Part shown: positions 24,830-34,113 of the stretch, piece by piece
Position numbering within the stretch: the first letter of the stretch is position 1
Layout of the letters: every line of letters starts with the position of its first letter
Source of the DNA: Pelosinus sp. IPA-1
GTDB lineage: Bacteria; Bacillota; Negativicutes; DSM-13327
DNA length: 64,000 nucleotides
Direction: 5' to 3'
Assembly (NCBI RefSeq): GCF_030269905.1
Contig: NZ_BSVC01000008.1
Location: 1-64,000 of the forward strand
Position numbers and translations under genes: made by a program
Notes under the pieces: generated by a model
Told to the model about the DNA's origin: nothing
What the model saw: the letters and a program-made list of their open reading frames with translations, nothing else
Database searches by the model: none

Positions 24830-25435
24830 ATGATGCAAGCAAAAGATTATTTCGAGGTAGGACTCAAATTTCACGGACACAAATGTCCGGCTATGCCGTT
24901 AGGACTTCGGGCTGGGGCGGCGGCCATGAACGCTCTTAGTGTAGAGCGTTCCGAGGACAAAGAACTGGTGATGCTAGTAGAGACAGGTAATGATCACGCC
25001 GCCGGCTGTTTTGTCGATGGGTTGATGACGGTTACTGGCTGCACGTATGGTAAAAGCAATATCCAGAAACTGTATTATGGGAAAATGGCGTTTACGCTCA
25101 TTGATACTAAGAAGGAAAAAGCGGTCCGCGTTCAGCTTAAAACAGAGTTTTTTGGAAAAATGCTGCAATCGCCCTTTGTGCAACAGCGTAAACAAGGTGT
25201 ACCGCCACAAGATGTACCAGCCAATATTACCGACCCGTTGCTGGAAGGGGTTATGAACCGGGCAGAAGAGGAATTCCTGGTTATTAGCCCAGTATTTGAT
25301 TACAAGTTTGAAAAGGGTAAGGGAATCTTTGACACTGATCTCTGTGAAGCGTGTGGGGAGCGCGTGTTTGTCCATAAACTGCAAAATGTGAAGGGCAAAA
25401 AAGTTTGCATTCCCTGTGCAGAAAAGTTGCAATAA
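24830..25435 (+). CDS. FmdE-family protein with C-terminal zinc ribbon
   Basis: 201 residues. The N-terminal FmdE domain has the signature FHGHKCPAMPLGLRAGAAAM and a later TGNDHAAGCFVDG. A C-terminal four-Cys finger (CEACGERVF ... CIPCAEK) follows. FmdE-type proteins are named after a formylmethanofuran dehydrogenase operon but occur widely near metal or molybdoenzyme genes; their activity is unknown. AGGAGG lies 9 bases before ATG 24830. Confidence 0.85.
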   Translation: MMQAKDYFEVGLKFHGHKCPAMPLGLRAGAAAMNALSVERSEDKELVMLVETGNDHAAGCFVDGLMTVTGCTYGKSNIQKLYYGKMAFTLIDTKKEKAVRVQLKTEFFGKMLQSPFVQQRKQGVPPQDVPANITDPLLEGVMNRAEEEFLVISPVFDYKFEKGKGIFDTDLCEACGERVFVHKLQNVKGKKVCIPCAEKLQ

Positions 25436-25450
25436 GTAGTTGAACAATGA

Positions 25451-25473
25451 GGCCGCTGGCAGGGCCGGCGGCC
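25451..25473. terminator. Strong G/C hairpin between the FmdE and TauE/SafE genes
   Basis: GGCCGCTGGC pairs with GCCGGCGGCC with a three-base loop. No T run follows, so it may act as an mRNA-stabilising or attenuating hairpin inside the operon rather than a full terminator. Confidence 0.5.
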
Positions 25474-25498
25474 AATACTATAATGGAGGTGAATGATC

Positions 25499-26314
25499 AT
25501 GATTGAAGTATGGGCTGGCTTGGTGACATTTACGGCGACTACAGTATTGACGGTCGCTGGGGTAGGAGCCGCATTTATATTGGTTCCAGTTTATCTGGCG
25601 TTAGGCATTGAACTTCATACGGCCATGAGCACGGCACTGCTCTTAAATGGTATTTCCATGATTTTTGCTTCGATTACCTTTGCCCGGGAAAAACTGATCT
25701 TGTGGCGACTAGCGTTCCCTATTTTGCTTACAGCTACGGTACTGTCGCCAGCAGGGGCTTACGCCAGCCAGTTTGTACCGCGCAACAATCTATTGCTATT
25801 ATTCATTTTATTCCTCGTTTTTGCGGCATCGATGATGCTGTTTTATAAACCGGGCGACAAGAAAAAAGCCAAACAAAATAATAAAGACAAAAATGCGGCT
25901 GTGAATATCAGCAAAAACGATAAAGAAACCGATGAGACAAAAAGTATAAAAGGTCTGTGGAGCATCGGCACACCGGTGGGCGGCGTGGCCGGTTTTCTGG
26001 GTGGACTCTTGGGAGTGGGTGGTGGCAATATTATCGTGCCGGCATTGGTGTGGCTGGGAATTCCAGCCAAAAAAGCTTCGGCCACCAGTTCGTTTATCGT
26101 TATTTTTTCGTCGCTGGCTGGGTTTGCCGGACGGGCGTCCTTAGGCAATCTGGATGGAGTATTGCTGGCCTATACGGTGGCCGGTTCGGTGGGGGGAGCC
26201 TTGTTGGGTTCTTGGTTGATGAGCAAAAAACTGCAGAATAAACAGGTCAAGGTTATCATCGGTGTTTTGCTGTATGCAATTGCCGGCAAAATGTTGTTTG
26301 ACTTGTGGCGGTGA
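25499..26314 (+). CDS. TauE/SafE-family membrane permease
   Basis: 271 residues from ATG 25499 (GGAGGT 8 bases upstream). Two four-helix halves are separated by a charged cytosolic loop (KKKAKQNNKDKN). The family motif AGFLGGLLGVGGGNIIVPAL occurs in the second half, with a weaker VAGVGAAFILVPVYL in the first. Members export sulfite, sulfoacetate or other organosulfur anions. Its place among metal and thiol genes suggests export of a sulfur compound, but the substrate is unknown. Confidence 0.88.
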   Translation: MIEVWAGLVTFTATTVLTVAGVGAAFILVPVYLALGIELHTAMSTALLLNGISMIFASITFAREKLILWRLAFPILLTATVLSPAGAYASQFVPRNNLLLLFILFLVFAASMMLFYKPGDKKKAKQNNKDKNAAVNISKNDKETDETKSIKGLWSIGTPVGGVAGFLGGLLGVGGGNIIVPALVWLGIPAKKASATSSFIVIFSSLAGFAGRASLGNLDGVLLAYTVAGSVGGALLGSWLMSKKLQNKQVKVIIGVLLYAIAGKMLFDLWR

Positions 26315-26358
26315 AGATAGATACCCAGGTACGTAACGAAGGAGAGGAACAACTATTT

Positions 26359-27687
26359 ATGAAACAAATGGATGGCTACCGTAAAATTTTGCTGAGGTGT
26401 TTCGCAGTGATGCTAATCACTCTGCTAATGACACCACTGGCAAAAATATCAGCTGCCGAATCATTCAGTCTTGATGATTGCATTCATCTGGCACTATTGG
26501 AAAATCATAGCTTGCAAGGCTTTAGACTGGATTTGGCGGCGAAGCAGATGCAGGCTAAAGGAGCGCAGGGGTTGGCCGGACCAAAGATTGATCTTGTAGG
26601 CAACTATCAATGGCAGGAAGACCCTACGGCGATTATTCCGGCTCATGGCACTGCGATTCCCCCAGTCTATGACGACCGGCAAAAGCAGTGGGGGGTGAAT
26701 CTAAAGCAAACTCTCTATGATGCTGGCAAAACAAAATCGCTCATTCAATATAATGAAGAAAGTGCCAATTGGCAGCAGGTGGAACTAAAAAACCAGACAA
26801 CGGCAGTTGTGAATAATGTGGTGAAAGGATTTTATCGGATTTTGCAGCTAAACAATACCATTACTGCAGAACAGGATAGTGTGAAAGCATTAAGCAGCTT
26901 GACGGATGATATCCGGATGAAGTATGCCGTGGGGCGCGTAGCCGGTGTGGATGTCTTGCAGGTGGAGTCTCAGTTGGCGACCGAACAGGAGAAGCTGGCC
27001 CGCTATCAGGGCGACTATGAGCGCCAGCTTGCACTATTAAAGTCTTACATAGGTTATGAACAAAGCCAGCCGCTTATTGTGAAGGGAAGCATGAGTGACT
27101 ATGATGTGGCAGCGTTGGTAACTGGTGATATCAAAGAAAATCTTGAGGTGAAGAAGAATCAGATCCGACAGGAACAAAGCACAGAACTGCTCACTTCGGC
27201 CAAGGCGGATCATAACGTGCAAGTTAGTTTGAACGGCACTTACCGGGTGACAGCGGTGGGGCGGTCTGATGCAGCCCAAGATGAAATGTGGACACTTGGC
27301 TTGCAATTGAGTCTGCCTGTTTTCGATGGCGGGGTGATTGACGCCAATATCCGTCAGACGAAAATACAACTTGACCGGGCGAAGGAAAGCTATGCCCAGT
27401 CGGTAGTAGACGCCCAAGCCAATTTGGCAGCCGCCCAGGCTAACGTCAGTGCTGCCAGAGTTCGTGTTGAGGCAGCTCGCTTAGCTTGGGATCGCGCCCA
27501 GGAAACCTATCGCATTATGGAATTGTCCTATAAGACCGGTAAAACGTCATTAACGGATGCACTGGTTGCCCAGTCCGCTGCCACCAATGCTGAGGCTGTG
27601 TATGATCAAGCTGTCTTTGATGAAATCAGTGCAGTGGTAGATTTGAAAGCGGTGTATGGGCAGATGGCATATCCGGTGCGGCAATAA
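26359..27687 (+). CDS. TolC-family outer-membrane efflux protein (second set)
   Basis: 442 residues from ATG 26359. It has a signal peptide (ILLRCFAVMLITLLMTPLAKISA) and two OEP repeats with long helices (KNQTTAVVNNVVKGFYRIL; VDAQANLAAAQANVSAARV). The periplasmic channel motif is replaced as usual in short TolC relatives. It lies 28 bases before the adaptor gene, in one operon with it and the RND pump. Confidence 0.92.
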   Translation: MKQMDGYRKILLRCFAVMLITLLMTPLAKISAAESFSLDDCIHLALLENHSLQGFRLDLAAKQMQAKGAQGLAGPKIDLVGNYQWQEDPTAIIPAHGTAIPPVYDDRQKQWGVNLKQTLYDAGKTKSLIQYNEESANWQQVELKNQTTAVVNNVVKGFYRILQLNNTITAEQDSVKALSSLTDDIRMKYAVGRVAGVDVLQVESQLATEQEKLARYQGDYERQLALLKSYIGYEQSQPLIVKGSMSDYDVAALVTGDIKENLEVKKNQIRQEQSTELLTSAKADHNVQVSLNGTYRVTAVGRSDAAQDEMWTLGLQLSLPVFDGGVIDANIRQTKIQLDRAKESYAQSVVDAQANLAAAQANVSAARVRVEAARLAWDRAQETYRIMELSYKTGKTSLTDALVAQSAATNAEAVYDQAVFDEISAVVDLKAVYGQMAYPVRQ

Positions 27688-27715
27688 TAAATGAAGAAGG
27701 AAAGAAGGGGAAATA

Positions 27716-28870
27716 ATGGCGAGAGTACCGAAAAAATGGTTGGTTGGCGTTATTGGGCTGATCATTGTTACGTTGGCTGTCGGACTGGTGGTCAAGAAAA
27801 AACAGGATTTAGCAGGGCTTGCCAAACCGGATATCCGTCCAACGTCCGTGCAAGTATCAAAAAGTTATAGCGGATCAGTACCAGTAATGGTGCATTATTT
27901 GGGAAAGGCGGATTCTATGGTAACGGCAGATATATCTGCCCGGATTACGTCAAACATTTTGGCGATTCACCTGCGGGAAGGCGATATGGTGAAAGCCGGG
28001 CAACTGATGGCTGAACTGGATGATGCTACACTGTCGAATAAAGTCCGCGCTGCCGGGGCGGATCAGCGTGCTTCAGCAAGTACTTTGGCAGCGACCGAAA
28101 GCGCTTATAATACACAAAAAGCCAGCTTTGACCGTGACGAGTACCTATATCAGAATAAAGCAATATCGCAGGAGACGTATGAACATGCCAAGTCTGCGCT
28201 GGACTTGGCAGAAAGTCAGGTCAAGACTGCTCGGGAACGGGTGGCACTGCTGGCGCAGAATAGGGAAGCGGCGGCTACGGAACAAAGTTACACCCGGCTT
28301 GTTGCGCCATTTGATGGCATTGTTGTGAAACGCAGCGCCGAGCCGGGCGATTTAGCGGTTCCTGGCAAGCCACTTTTGACCTTGCAGGGGATAAACCAAG
28401 GCTATAAAGTCATTGTGCAAATACCCCAGGAACAAACACTGAACATTACCACCGGTACGCAGGCACTCATTTCGGATGGCAAAGAAAAATTGGAGGCCGT
28501 TGTGTCTAAAGTTTATCCGGCATTGGCCGCCAACAGTCTTACCAGCGTGGAAATCCGTCTCGATAATATGCCTTTCCAATTGCCGCCTGGTTCCACACTA
28601 GGGGTTGATTTTATTCTTAAAAATGTGCAAGGCATCATTGTTCCTATAACAGCAGTCGTGAAAAACGCCAGCGGTGCTTTTGTCATTAGGATAACTGACG
28701 GAACTGCCCATCCTGTGGTGGTAACGATACTCGGCGAAAATGATCAACAGGCAGTCGTAAGTGGTATTGACGCCGGAGCAAAGGTAGCTGTTGGACAGGA
28801 AAGTCAATTGCTGAAACTGATGGAGGGCGTACCGGTGATGGTTGCCGCGGATAGGAGTGAGCAACAATGA
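27716..28870 (+). CDS. RND periplasmic adaptor (membrane fusion protein, second set)
   Basis: 384 residues. An N-terminal membrane helix (VIGLIIVTLAVGLVV), a lipoyl-like barrel-sandwich (ITSNILAIHLREGDMVKAGQ), a coiled-coil hairpin (about 100-175) and a beta-barrel domain are visible. It overlaps the RND gene by 4 bases (ATGA). Confidence 0.92.
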   Translation: MARVPKKWLVGVIGLIIVTLAVGLVVKKKQDLAGLAKPDIRPTSVQVSKSYSGSVPVMVHYLGKADSMVTADISARITSNILAIHLREGDMVKAGQLMAELDDATLSNKVRAAGADQRASASTLAATESAYNTQKASFDRDEYLYQNKAISQETYEHAKSALDLAESQVKTARERVALLAQNREAAATEQSYTRLVAPFDGIVVKRSAEPGDLAVPGKPLLTLQGINQGYKVIVQIPQEQTLNITTGTQALISDGKEKLEAVVSKVYPALAANSLTSVEIRLDNMPFQLPPGSTLGVDFILKNVQGIIVPITAVVKNASGAFVIRITDGTAHPVVVTILGENDQQAVVSGIDAGAKVAVGQESQLLKLMEGVPVMVAADRSEQQ

Positions 28871-31800
28871 ATGGCTGGATTGCTAAATATTTAGCGAAAC
28901 CACATCTGGTATTATCCTTAATTCTGCTTATGGCAATCATTGGCATTATCGGTTATTTTAAATTGCCGATTAACCTGTATCCTGATTCCGATCATCCGCA
29001 AATCACGGTTATTACCGTTGAACCTGGTGCTGCCGCCGCCGATGTGGAAGCAAAAGTCAGCCGGGCGATTGAAAAAGAACTGGCGACACTCGGCAATGTA
29101 CTGCGGGTTAGCAGCACCAGCAAAGATGAAGTTTCGGTTGTCAATGTGGAATTTGACTATCAAAAGTCCTTGGACTCCGCCGCGACGGATGTTGCCGATT
29201 CATTAAATAAAATTACTGGACAGCTGCCGGGGGATATTCGGACTCCGCAGATTAACAAAATCAGTCAGGCGTCCCAGCCGACGGTTGTATTGGCACTTTC
29301 TCCTCGCCCTGATTCGTTGCTCAATATGGTTCAAATCAGACAATTGGCGGAAAATGAAATTAAAGAAGAACTGTTGCGGGTTCCGGGGATTGCCCAGACC
29401 GAGGTGTTTGGCGGTTATCAGCCGGAACTGAGCATTGCCATCAATCCTGATGCGTTGGCGCGTTATGGTCTTACGATTGGCGATGTGGCCGCTGCGCTCA
29501 ATGCCAACAATGTCAACGTACCTAACGGACTTATTATCAAGCAGGGCAGTCAATTTTTGCTCAAAACCCAAGGCGAGTTTAAGAAACCGGCGGATGCGAC
29601 GAATATTATTGTAGCCCACCGGCAGAACGGCGACATCTATCTGCGTGATGTCGCACAGGTAAAATTCGGCATGGCAGAGCCACAATCTGCGTACCGAGGC
29701 AATGGGCAGCAGGCAGTGGGTATGAGCATCCTGCGCGCGCCGACTGGCGTAACCATGGACGGGGTCAATGCGATGGAACAGTATTTACCGACACTGCGTA
29801 GCCATTACCCGGACATTACCTTTGAAATCAGCGATACCCAGGGGTCATTAATCCGCGGCGGCGTTGACAATATGCGCGATGCCTTGCGGGACGCCATCCT
29901 TTTGACGGTGCTGGTGGTGTTCCTGTTTCTCGGCAATCTGCGCATCACCATGCTGGCCGCCATATCCATTCCGTTTACGTATTTGATTACCTTTGCCGTC
30001 ATGTGGCTGATGGGTTATGAATTTAATATGGTAACCCTCACTGGAATTATTGTGGCGGTGGGTATGCTGCTGGATGATGCCATTGTGGTGCTGGAGAACA
30101 TCGCCCGGCATTATGAGGAGTATCCGGGTAAACTGCAGGAGGCCGTAGTTGGCGGTACGGAAGAGGTTATGCTGGCGATTTTTTCTGGAACCTATGCGAC
30201 AGCGATGGTACTTGCACCCATTATATTCATCGGCGGCTATGTCCAAACTGTCATGCGGCCAATGGCTTTATCCCTATCCATTGCCCTGGTTGCTTCGTAT
30301 ATCGTATCGGTGACGGTCATACCCATTGCCGCTCCCTTACTATTAAAAGCAAAATATAAATCCAATGTACTGGAGCGGCTGGCGCTGCGTTTTGATAACA
30401 CCATTATCGGCTCCATCCGTGATTTTTTTGTAACGGTTGTGGGCATTGCCTTAAAGCATCGACTGGTTTTTCTCTTGATCGGGATCATGGCCTTCGGAGT
30501 CAGTATCCGGCAAATGCCGCTCATTGGCCGGGATTTGATGTCGTCCATGGATACGGGCATTATAAAAATCGATTTTGAAACCGATACGGATACTTCGCTG
30601 GCCGAGACCAACCGGATTGCCAAACAGATGGAAGCATTTGTTGGTCAAACGCCAGGACTCGAAAGTATTTCGACCGTTATTGGCTCCGAATCGGGCATTG
30701 TGAGTTTTGGCAGCGGTAAATTGCCGCAGAGCGGCAACATGACCATCCGGCTGGTCGACCGATTCCACCGGCCGGAGCCCATTTGGCAGATCGAAGAGAA
30801 TCTGCGGCAAAAGTTTAGTACCATTCCGGGATTAAAATATGTCAATGTATATGACTTTGGCGCTACCCCCATGGCCAGCATTAAAGCGCCGGTGGATGTC
30901 ATGGTCTCCGGTCCGGACCGGGCAATACTGAATCAAGTAGGTGAAGAAATTTACCAAAAGATGCTGGAGGTTCCTGGGCTCACTACCGTATCGCGCAGTT
31001 GGAGCTATGATAAAAAAGAAGTGATTTTTACCGCCAATAAAGAGCGCTGTGCTCTATATGAGATTTCACCGTTGGCTGTGTCCCGGCAAATCGCGGAAGC
31101 GGTGCGCGGCACGGCTGCATCGGTTTATCGTATTGACCAGGAAGATGGTATTGGCTTTCGTGTGCAATATCCGGAGGAAAAGCGGGATGATGCAGGAAAA
31201 TTGAAAGAGATGCTGATTAATACGGCGAAAGGGCCTATTCCGCTGGAGAGCTTAGGTAGCTTGACGTATAAAAGCTCGCCGACGCTCTTTACCCGTCAGG
31301 CGCTGCAAAATACGGTTGATATTTACGGTTATCGCGAACAAGCGGCCATCACTCATTTGGATGAGGGCGTACAGAAGGCGCTGAGCGATATTAAGCTCCC
31401 AGCCGGTTATTCCCTTAGCCAGGAGGGAGATTTAAAACAGATGACATCCTCCTTTGGTGCACTGGGAGCAGCCATGGGAATTGGGCTTATCCTGCTGTAC
31501 TTTAGTTTGGTGCCGGCGTTTGATTCGTTTATGCATCCTCTGACCATTATGTCCGCCATACCCCTGGGCGTGATCGGCGCGGCTTGGTCGCTACTGGCTG
31601 CTGGCAAACATTCTTCCATGCCTGCTTTTATGGGAATGATTCTTTTGGCCGGCATTGTAGTAAAAAATTCAATTTTGCTGATTGATTTTATCATTGAGGC
31701 CCGCGCCAAAGGAAGTGCGGTTGAGCAGGCGATTATTGACAGTGTACGGATGCGGACGAGGCCCATCTTAATGACCGCCTGCGGTACGGCTGTTGGCATG

Positions 31801-31992
31801 GTGCCGATTGCCTTGGAATGGGCGGTTGGGTTAGAACGCTTATCACCGCTGGCGGTGGTGGCGATTGGCGGTTTAATGGTATCAACCTTTCTGACATTGA
31901 TCTATGTGCCAATCTTGTTTACACTGTTTGAAGATGCAAAACATATGTTTAAAAACCGTTTCCCAGTGGAGAAAAAAGATTTTTCCGCATAA
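28867..31992 (+). CDS. RND-family inner-membrane efflux pump (second set)
   Basis: 1041 residues with twelve predicted helices and the proton-relay pair in VGMLLDDAIVVLENIARH. It diverges strongly from the pump at 6463-9603, so this is not a recent duplicate. Codon third positions are visibly richer in G and C than in the glp genes further right. The substrate is not evident. The flanking TauE/SafE, CC/Se-motif and ArsP genes suggest a role in metal(loid) or thiol-adduct export (inference). Confidence 0.93.
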   Translation: MNGWIAKYLAKPHLVLSLILLMAIIGIIGYFKLPINLYPDSDHPQITVITVEPGAAAADVEAKVSRAIEKELATLGNVLRVSSTSKDEVSVVNVEFDYQKSLDSAATDVADSLNKITGQLPGDIRTPQINKISQASQPTVVLALSPRPDSLLNMVQIRQLAENEIKEELLRVPGIAQTEVFGGYQPELSIAINPDALARYGLTIGDVAAALNANNVNVPNGLIIKQGSQFLLKTQGEFKKPADATNIIVAHRQNGDIYLRDVAQVKFGMAEPQSAYRGNGQQAVGMSILRAPTGVTMDGVNAMEQYLPTLRSHYPDITFEISDTQGSLIRGGVDNMRDALRDAILLTVLVVFLFLGNLRITMLAAISIPFTYLITFAVMWLMGYEFNMVTLTGIIVAVGMLLDDAIVVLENIARHYEEYPGKLQEAVVGGTEEVMLAIFSGTYATAMVLAPIIFIGGYVQTVMRPMALSLSIALVASYIVSVTVIPIAAPLLLKAKYKSNVLERLALRFDNTIIGSIRDFFVTVVGIALKHRLVFLLIGIMAFGVSIRQMPLIGRDLMSSMDTGIIKIDFETDTDTSLAETNRIAKQMEAFVGQTPGLESISTVIGSESGIVSFGSGKLPQSGNMTIRLVDRFHRPEPIWQIEENLRQKFSTIPGLKYVNVYDFGATPMASIKAPVDVMVSGPDRAILNQVGEEIYQKMLEVPGLTTVSRSWSYDKKEVIFTANKERCALYEISPLAVSRQIAEAVRGTAASVYRIDQEDGIGFRVQYPEEKRDDAGKLKEMLINTAKGPIPLESLGSLTYKSSPTLFTRQALQNTVDIYGYREQAAITHLDEGVQKALSDIKLPAGYSLSQEGDLKQMTSSFGALGAAMGIGLILLYFSLVPAFDSFMHPLTIMSAIPLGVIGAAWSLLAAGKHSSMPAFMGMILLAGIVVKNSILLIDFIIEARAKGSAVEQAIIDSVRMRTRPILMTACGTAVGMVPIALEWAVGLERLSPLAVVAIGGLMVSTFLTLIYVPILFTLFEDAKHMFKNRFPVEKKDFSA

Positions 31993-32014
31993 CCTATTTT
32001 GAGGGGGAGGAGAG

Positions 32015-32324
32015 ATGGAAGTTCATATCGAGCCAGCGGCTTGGGAATCTATCAAACGTAAATCGCAAGAGATGATGATTAACACTGGATGTGGTGGAAC
32101 GCCCGGGCGGAGCCTGTAGCTGCAGTAGAGGACAAACGCCCTGCTATCCGTCCGTGCAAGTAGGTAAGCCGAAGGCAATAGAAAACTATGAACAAACCAG
32201 TATCGAAGGGATGACCGTATATTATCGGCCAGCTTTGGCTAGGTTATTTTCGAGGATCACAATCAAAATTGAAAAACTGCTATTTATTAAATCCCTGGTA
32301 GCAAGCGGGGAAAAATACAGATAG
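32015..32324 (+). pseudogene. Frameshifted CC/Se-motif family (seleno)protein gene
   Basis: A good ribosome site (GGGGGAGGAGAG) precedes ATG 32015, whose frame gives MEVHIEPAAWESIKRKSQEMM and then runs to an early stop at 32117-32119. From about 32079 the +1 frame continues as LTLDVVERPGGACSCSRGQ, then PSVQVGKPKAIENYE, GMTVYYRP and KLLFIKSLVASGEKYR, ending at 32322-32324. Joined together, these match the small CC/Se-motif family (Cys-rich loop, PSV..GKP, hydrophobic C-terminal strand). One base around 32074-32078 (ATGATGATTA) is in excess. It could be a true pseudogene, a sequencing error or, less likely, programmed frameshifting. Confidence 0.65.
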
Positions 32325-32347
32325 CTTTAACTCATGGAGGTATTACT

Positions 32348-33295
32348 ATGTTACAAGAATTTGCCGATCTTTTGGTATATCAATGGTTGGGTCTAGTGCC
32401 CGGGACTATGTTAGGCGAAGCACTCAATTTCTTTGTCTATGACAGTATAAAAATCTTTTTAATGCTGACGATTATCATTTTTGGCGTATCCATACTGCGT
32501 TCCTATTTTCCGGCAGAGCGCACGAAAAAAATTCTGAGCCACAAGCGGGAGTTCTACGGGAATATTGTGGCGGCGCTACTCGGGATAGTCACACCCTTTT
32601 GTTCCTGTTCCGCCGTGCCGGTATTCATTGGATTTATTGAATCCGGCGTACCGCTGGGCATTACTTTTTCTTTTCTGATTTCTTCGCCAATGGTAAATGA
32701 AGTGGCGATTGTCATGCTATGGGGATTATTGGGGTGGAAAATTACTGCTATTTATATTCTCTCTGGTGTTACCATAGCGATTATTGCTGGTTATCTAATC
32801 GGTAAATTCAAATTGGAACATTTGGTGGAAGACTATGTGTATCAAATGAAAGTGGGCGATACCGAGATCGTTGAGCAGTCCTTTGCCGATCGATTGCAAT
32901 ATGCCCGTGATTATACGAAAGAAATCTTAAGAAAAGTGTGGCTGTATGTCATTATTGCCATTGGCATTGGCGGTTTTATCCATGGCTATGCGCCGGAGGA
33001 ATTTTTGACCCAGTATGCGGGTAAGGATAATATCTGGGCGGTACCGATGGCAGTCTTAATTGGTGTTCCGTTATATTCCAATGCCGCCGGAGTGATACCG
33101 ATTGTTACGGCATTGATTCAGAAAGGCATGAGCCTGGGAACGGCACTGGCCTTTATGATGGCTGTGACCGCCTTGAGCTTTCCGGAAATGATCATTCTGC
33201 GCAATGTGCTGAAACCAAAACTGATTGCGATCTTCATTGCCATTTTAACGGTGTCCATTGTCTTTACAGGATATCTTTTTAATATTATAATTTAA
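32348..33295 (+). CDS. ArsP/COG0701-type permease
   Basis: 315 residues, eight predicted membrane helices in two halves. The first half has the TPFCSCSAVPVFIG motif and LISSPMVNEVA; the second has GVPLYSNAAGVIPIV. In ArsP, a pump for trivalent organoarsenicals, and its relatives the Cys pair and the small-residue motifs line the substrate path. AGGAGG-like GGAGGT precedes ATG 32348. It is followed by an ArsR-type regulator and a mini-thioredoxin, a set often seen together. A fragment of a second copy lies at 50141-50218. Confidence 0.88.
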   Translation: MLQEFADLLVYQWLGLVPGTMLGEALNFFVYDSIKIFLMLTIIIFGVSILRSYFPAERTKKILSHKREFYGNIVAALLGIVTPFCSCSAVPVFIGFIESGVPLGITFSFLISSPMVNEVAIVMLWGLLGWKITAIYILSGVTIAIIAGYLIGKFKLEHLVEDYVYQMKVGDTEIVEQSFADRLQYARDYTKEILRKVWLYVIIAIGIGGFIHGYAPEEFLTQYAGKDNIWAVPMAVLIGVPLYSNAAGVIPIVTALIQKGMSLGTALAFMMAVTALSFPEMIILRNVLKPKLIAIFIAILTVSIVFTGYLFNIII

Positions 33296-33329
33296 TCATA
33301 TTATCAAATTATTTAGAGAGGTTATTATC

Positions 33330-33653
33330 ATGGCAGAGGACATCGTAGTAAAATTGACGGCAGGTTTTTTTAAGACTCTGTCTCACCCGGTGCGAATTAA
33401 AATTCTCCATTCGCTGGAAAAGGGAGAGCGCTGCGTGTGTGACATAATTGAGGAACTGGACATTGAGCAGTCCAACTTGTCGCAGCACTTGGGCGTGATG
33501 AAAAAGCAGGGAATTATCGACTCTTGTAAGGATGGTCAAAAAGTAATCTACCGTATTGCGTATCCATCGGTGCTGGATGTGGTTGGAGCGGCGGAAAAAA
33601 CGCTGAGTGAACAGATTGGGCATAGTCAAAGTATTCTTAAATTTTTAAAATAA
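33330..33653 (+). CDS. ArsR-family metalloregulator (second)
   Basis: 107 residues. The winged helix has ERCVCDIIEEL as the likely metalloid-sensing Cys pair, and recognition helix EQSNLSQHLGVMKKQ. It is distinct from the ArsR at 4086. It lies 34 bases after the permease gene and just before the mini-thioredoxin, so it may autoregulate this distal segment of the operon. Confidence 0.92.
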   Translation: MAEDIVVKLTAGFFKTLSHPVRIKILHSLEKGERCVCDIIEELDIEQSNLSQHLGVMKKQGIIDSCKDGQKVIYRIAYPSVLDVVGAAEKTLSEQIGHSQSILKFLK

Positions 33654-33669
33654 TTTGGAGGTAACAAAA

Positions 33670-33900
33670 ATGAAAATCGAAATTTTAGGTATGGGTTGTC
33701 AGAAGTGCGGTGCTTTATATAGTGCGGCCAAACAGGCGGCGGAAGAACTGGGAATTGCCGCAGAATTCGTGAAAGTGGAAGATATTAAAGAAATCATGAA
33801 GTACGGTGTCATGAATACCCCGGCGTTAGTGGTGGATGGGGTAGTCAAAGTTGCTGGCAAAGTGCCTGGAAAAGAAGAAATTAAAGCCATGTTAAAGTAA
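33670..33900 (+). CDS. Mini-thioredoxin (redox-active disulfide protein 2 family)
   Basis: 76 residues from ATG 33670 (GGAGGT upstream). A thioredoxin fold with active site MGCQKCGAL and cis-Pro loop MNTPALVVDGVVK, of the MTH895/TM0996 type. Such proteins often accompany ArsP-type permeases and may deliver reduced metalloid or reduce thiols. It is the last gene of the cluster and is followed by a long hairpin. Confidence 0.92.
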   Translation: MKIEILGMGCQKCGALYSAAKQAAEELGIAAEFVKVEDIKEIMKYGVMNTPALVVDGVVKVAGKVPGKEEIKAMLK

Positions 33901-33923
33901 AATAATCTATTATTTACAAGAAC

Positions 33924-33989
33924 GGCCACGATTCATAGTTGTCTCAGGTACAAACATCATGTACCTGAGACAACTGCAGAATCGTGGCC
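33924..33989. terminator. Long hairpin terminator after the metal-export cluster
   Basis: Arms GGCCACGATTC.TAGTTGTCTC and its near-perfect complement (GTCTCAGGTAC / GTACCTGAGAC at the loop end, GGCCACGATT / AATCGTGGCC at the base), with about 28 base pairs. A short T-containing tail follows (TGTTTGT). Confidence 0.8.
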
Positions 33990-34079
33990 TGTTTGTCGTC
34001 CATAACCATTATATCCTTCGCATCCCCAAAACCTATTCTTTTTATTGCGATAAGATCTAGTTTTTCATTTTACTTTTGC

Positions 34080-34107
34080 TTGCAATCCCTAAAAAATGTA
34101 ATATAAT
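34080..34107 (+). promoter_or_regulatory. Sigma-A-type promoter of the structured RNA
   Basis: TTGCAA at 34080-34085 and TATAAT at 34102-34107 with a 16-base spacer; a TAATATAAT context strengthens the -10. The expected transcript starts at about 34113-34116. There is no coding sequence immediately downstream, which points to an RNA gene. Confidence 0.7.
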
Positions 34108-34113
34108 TAGGAA

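Noticed and set aside
32073-32078. In-frame TGA codons as selenocysteine in the CC/Se-motif gene
   Set aside because: The TGA triplets lie upstream of the conserved motif and outside both rebuilt frames; the motif itself carries Cys codons.
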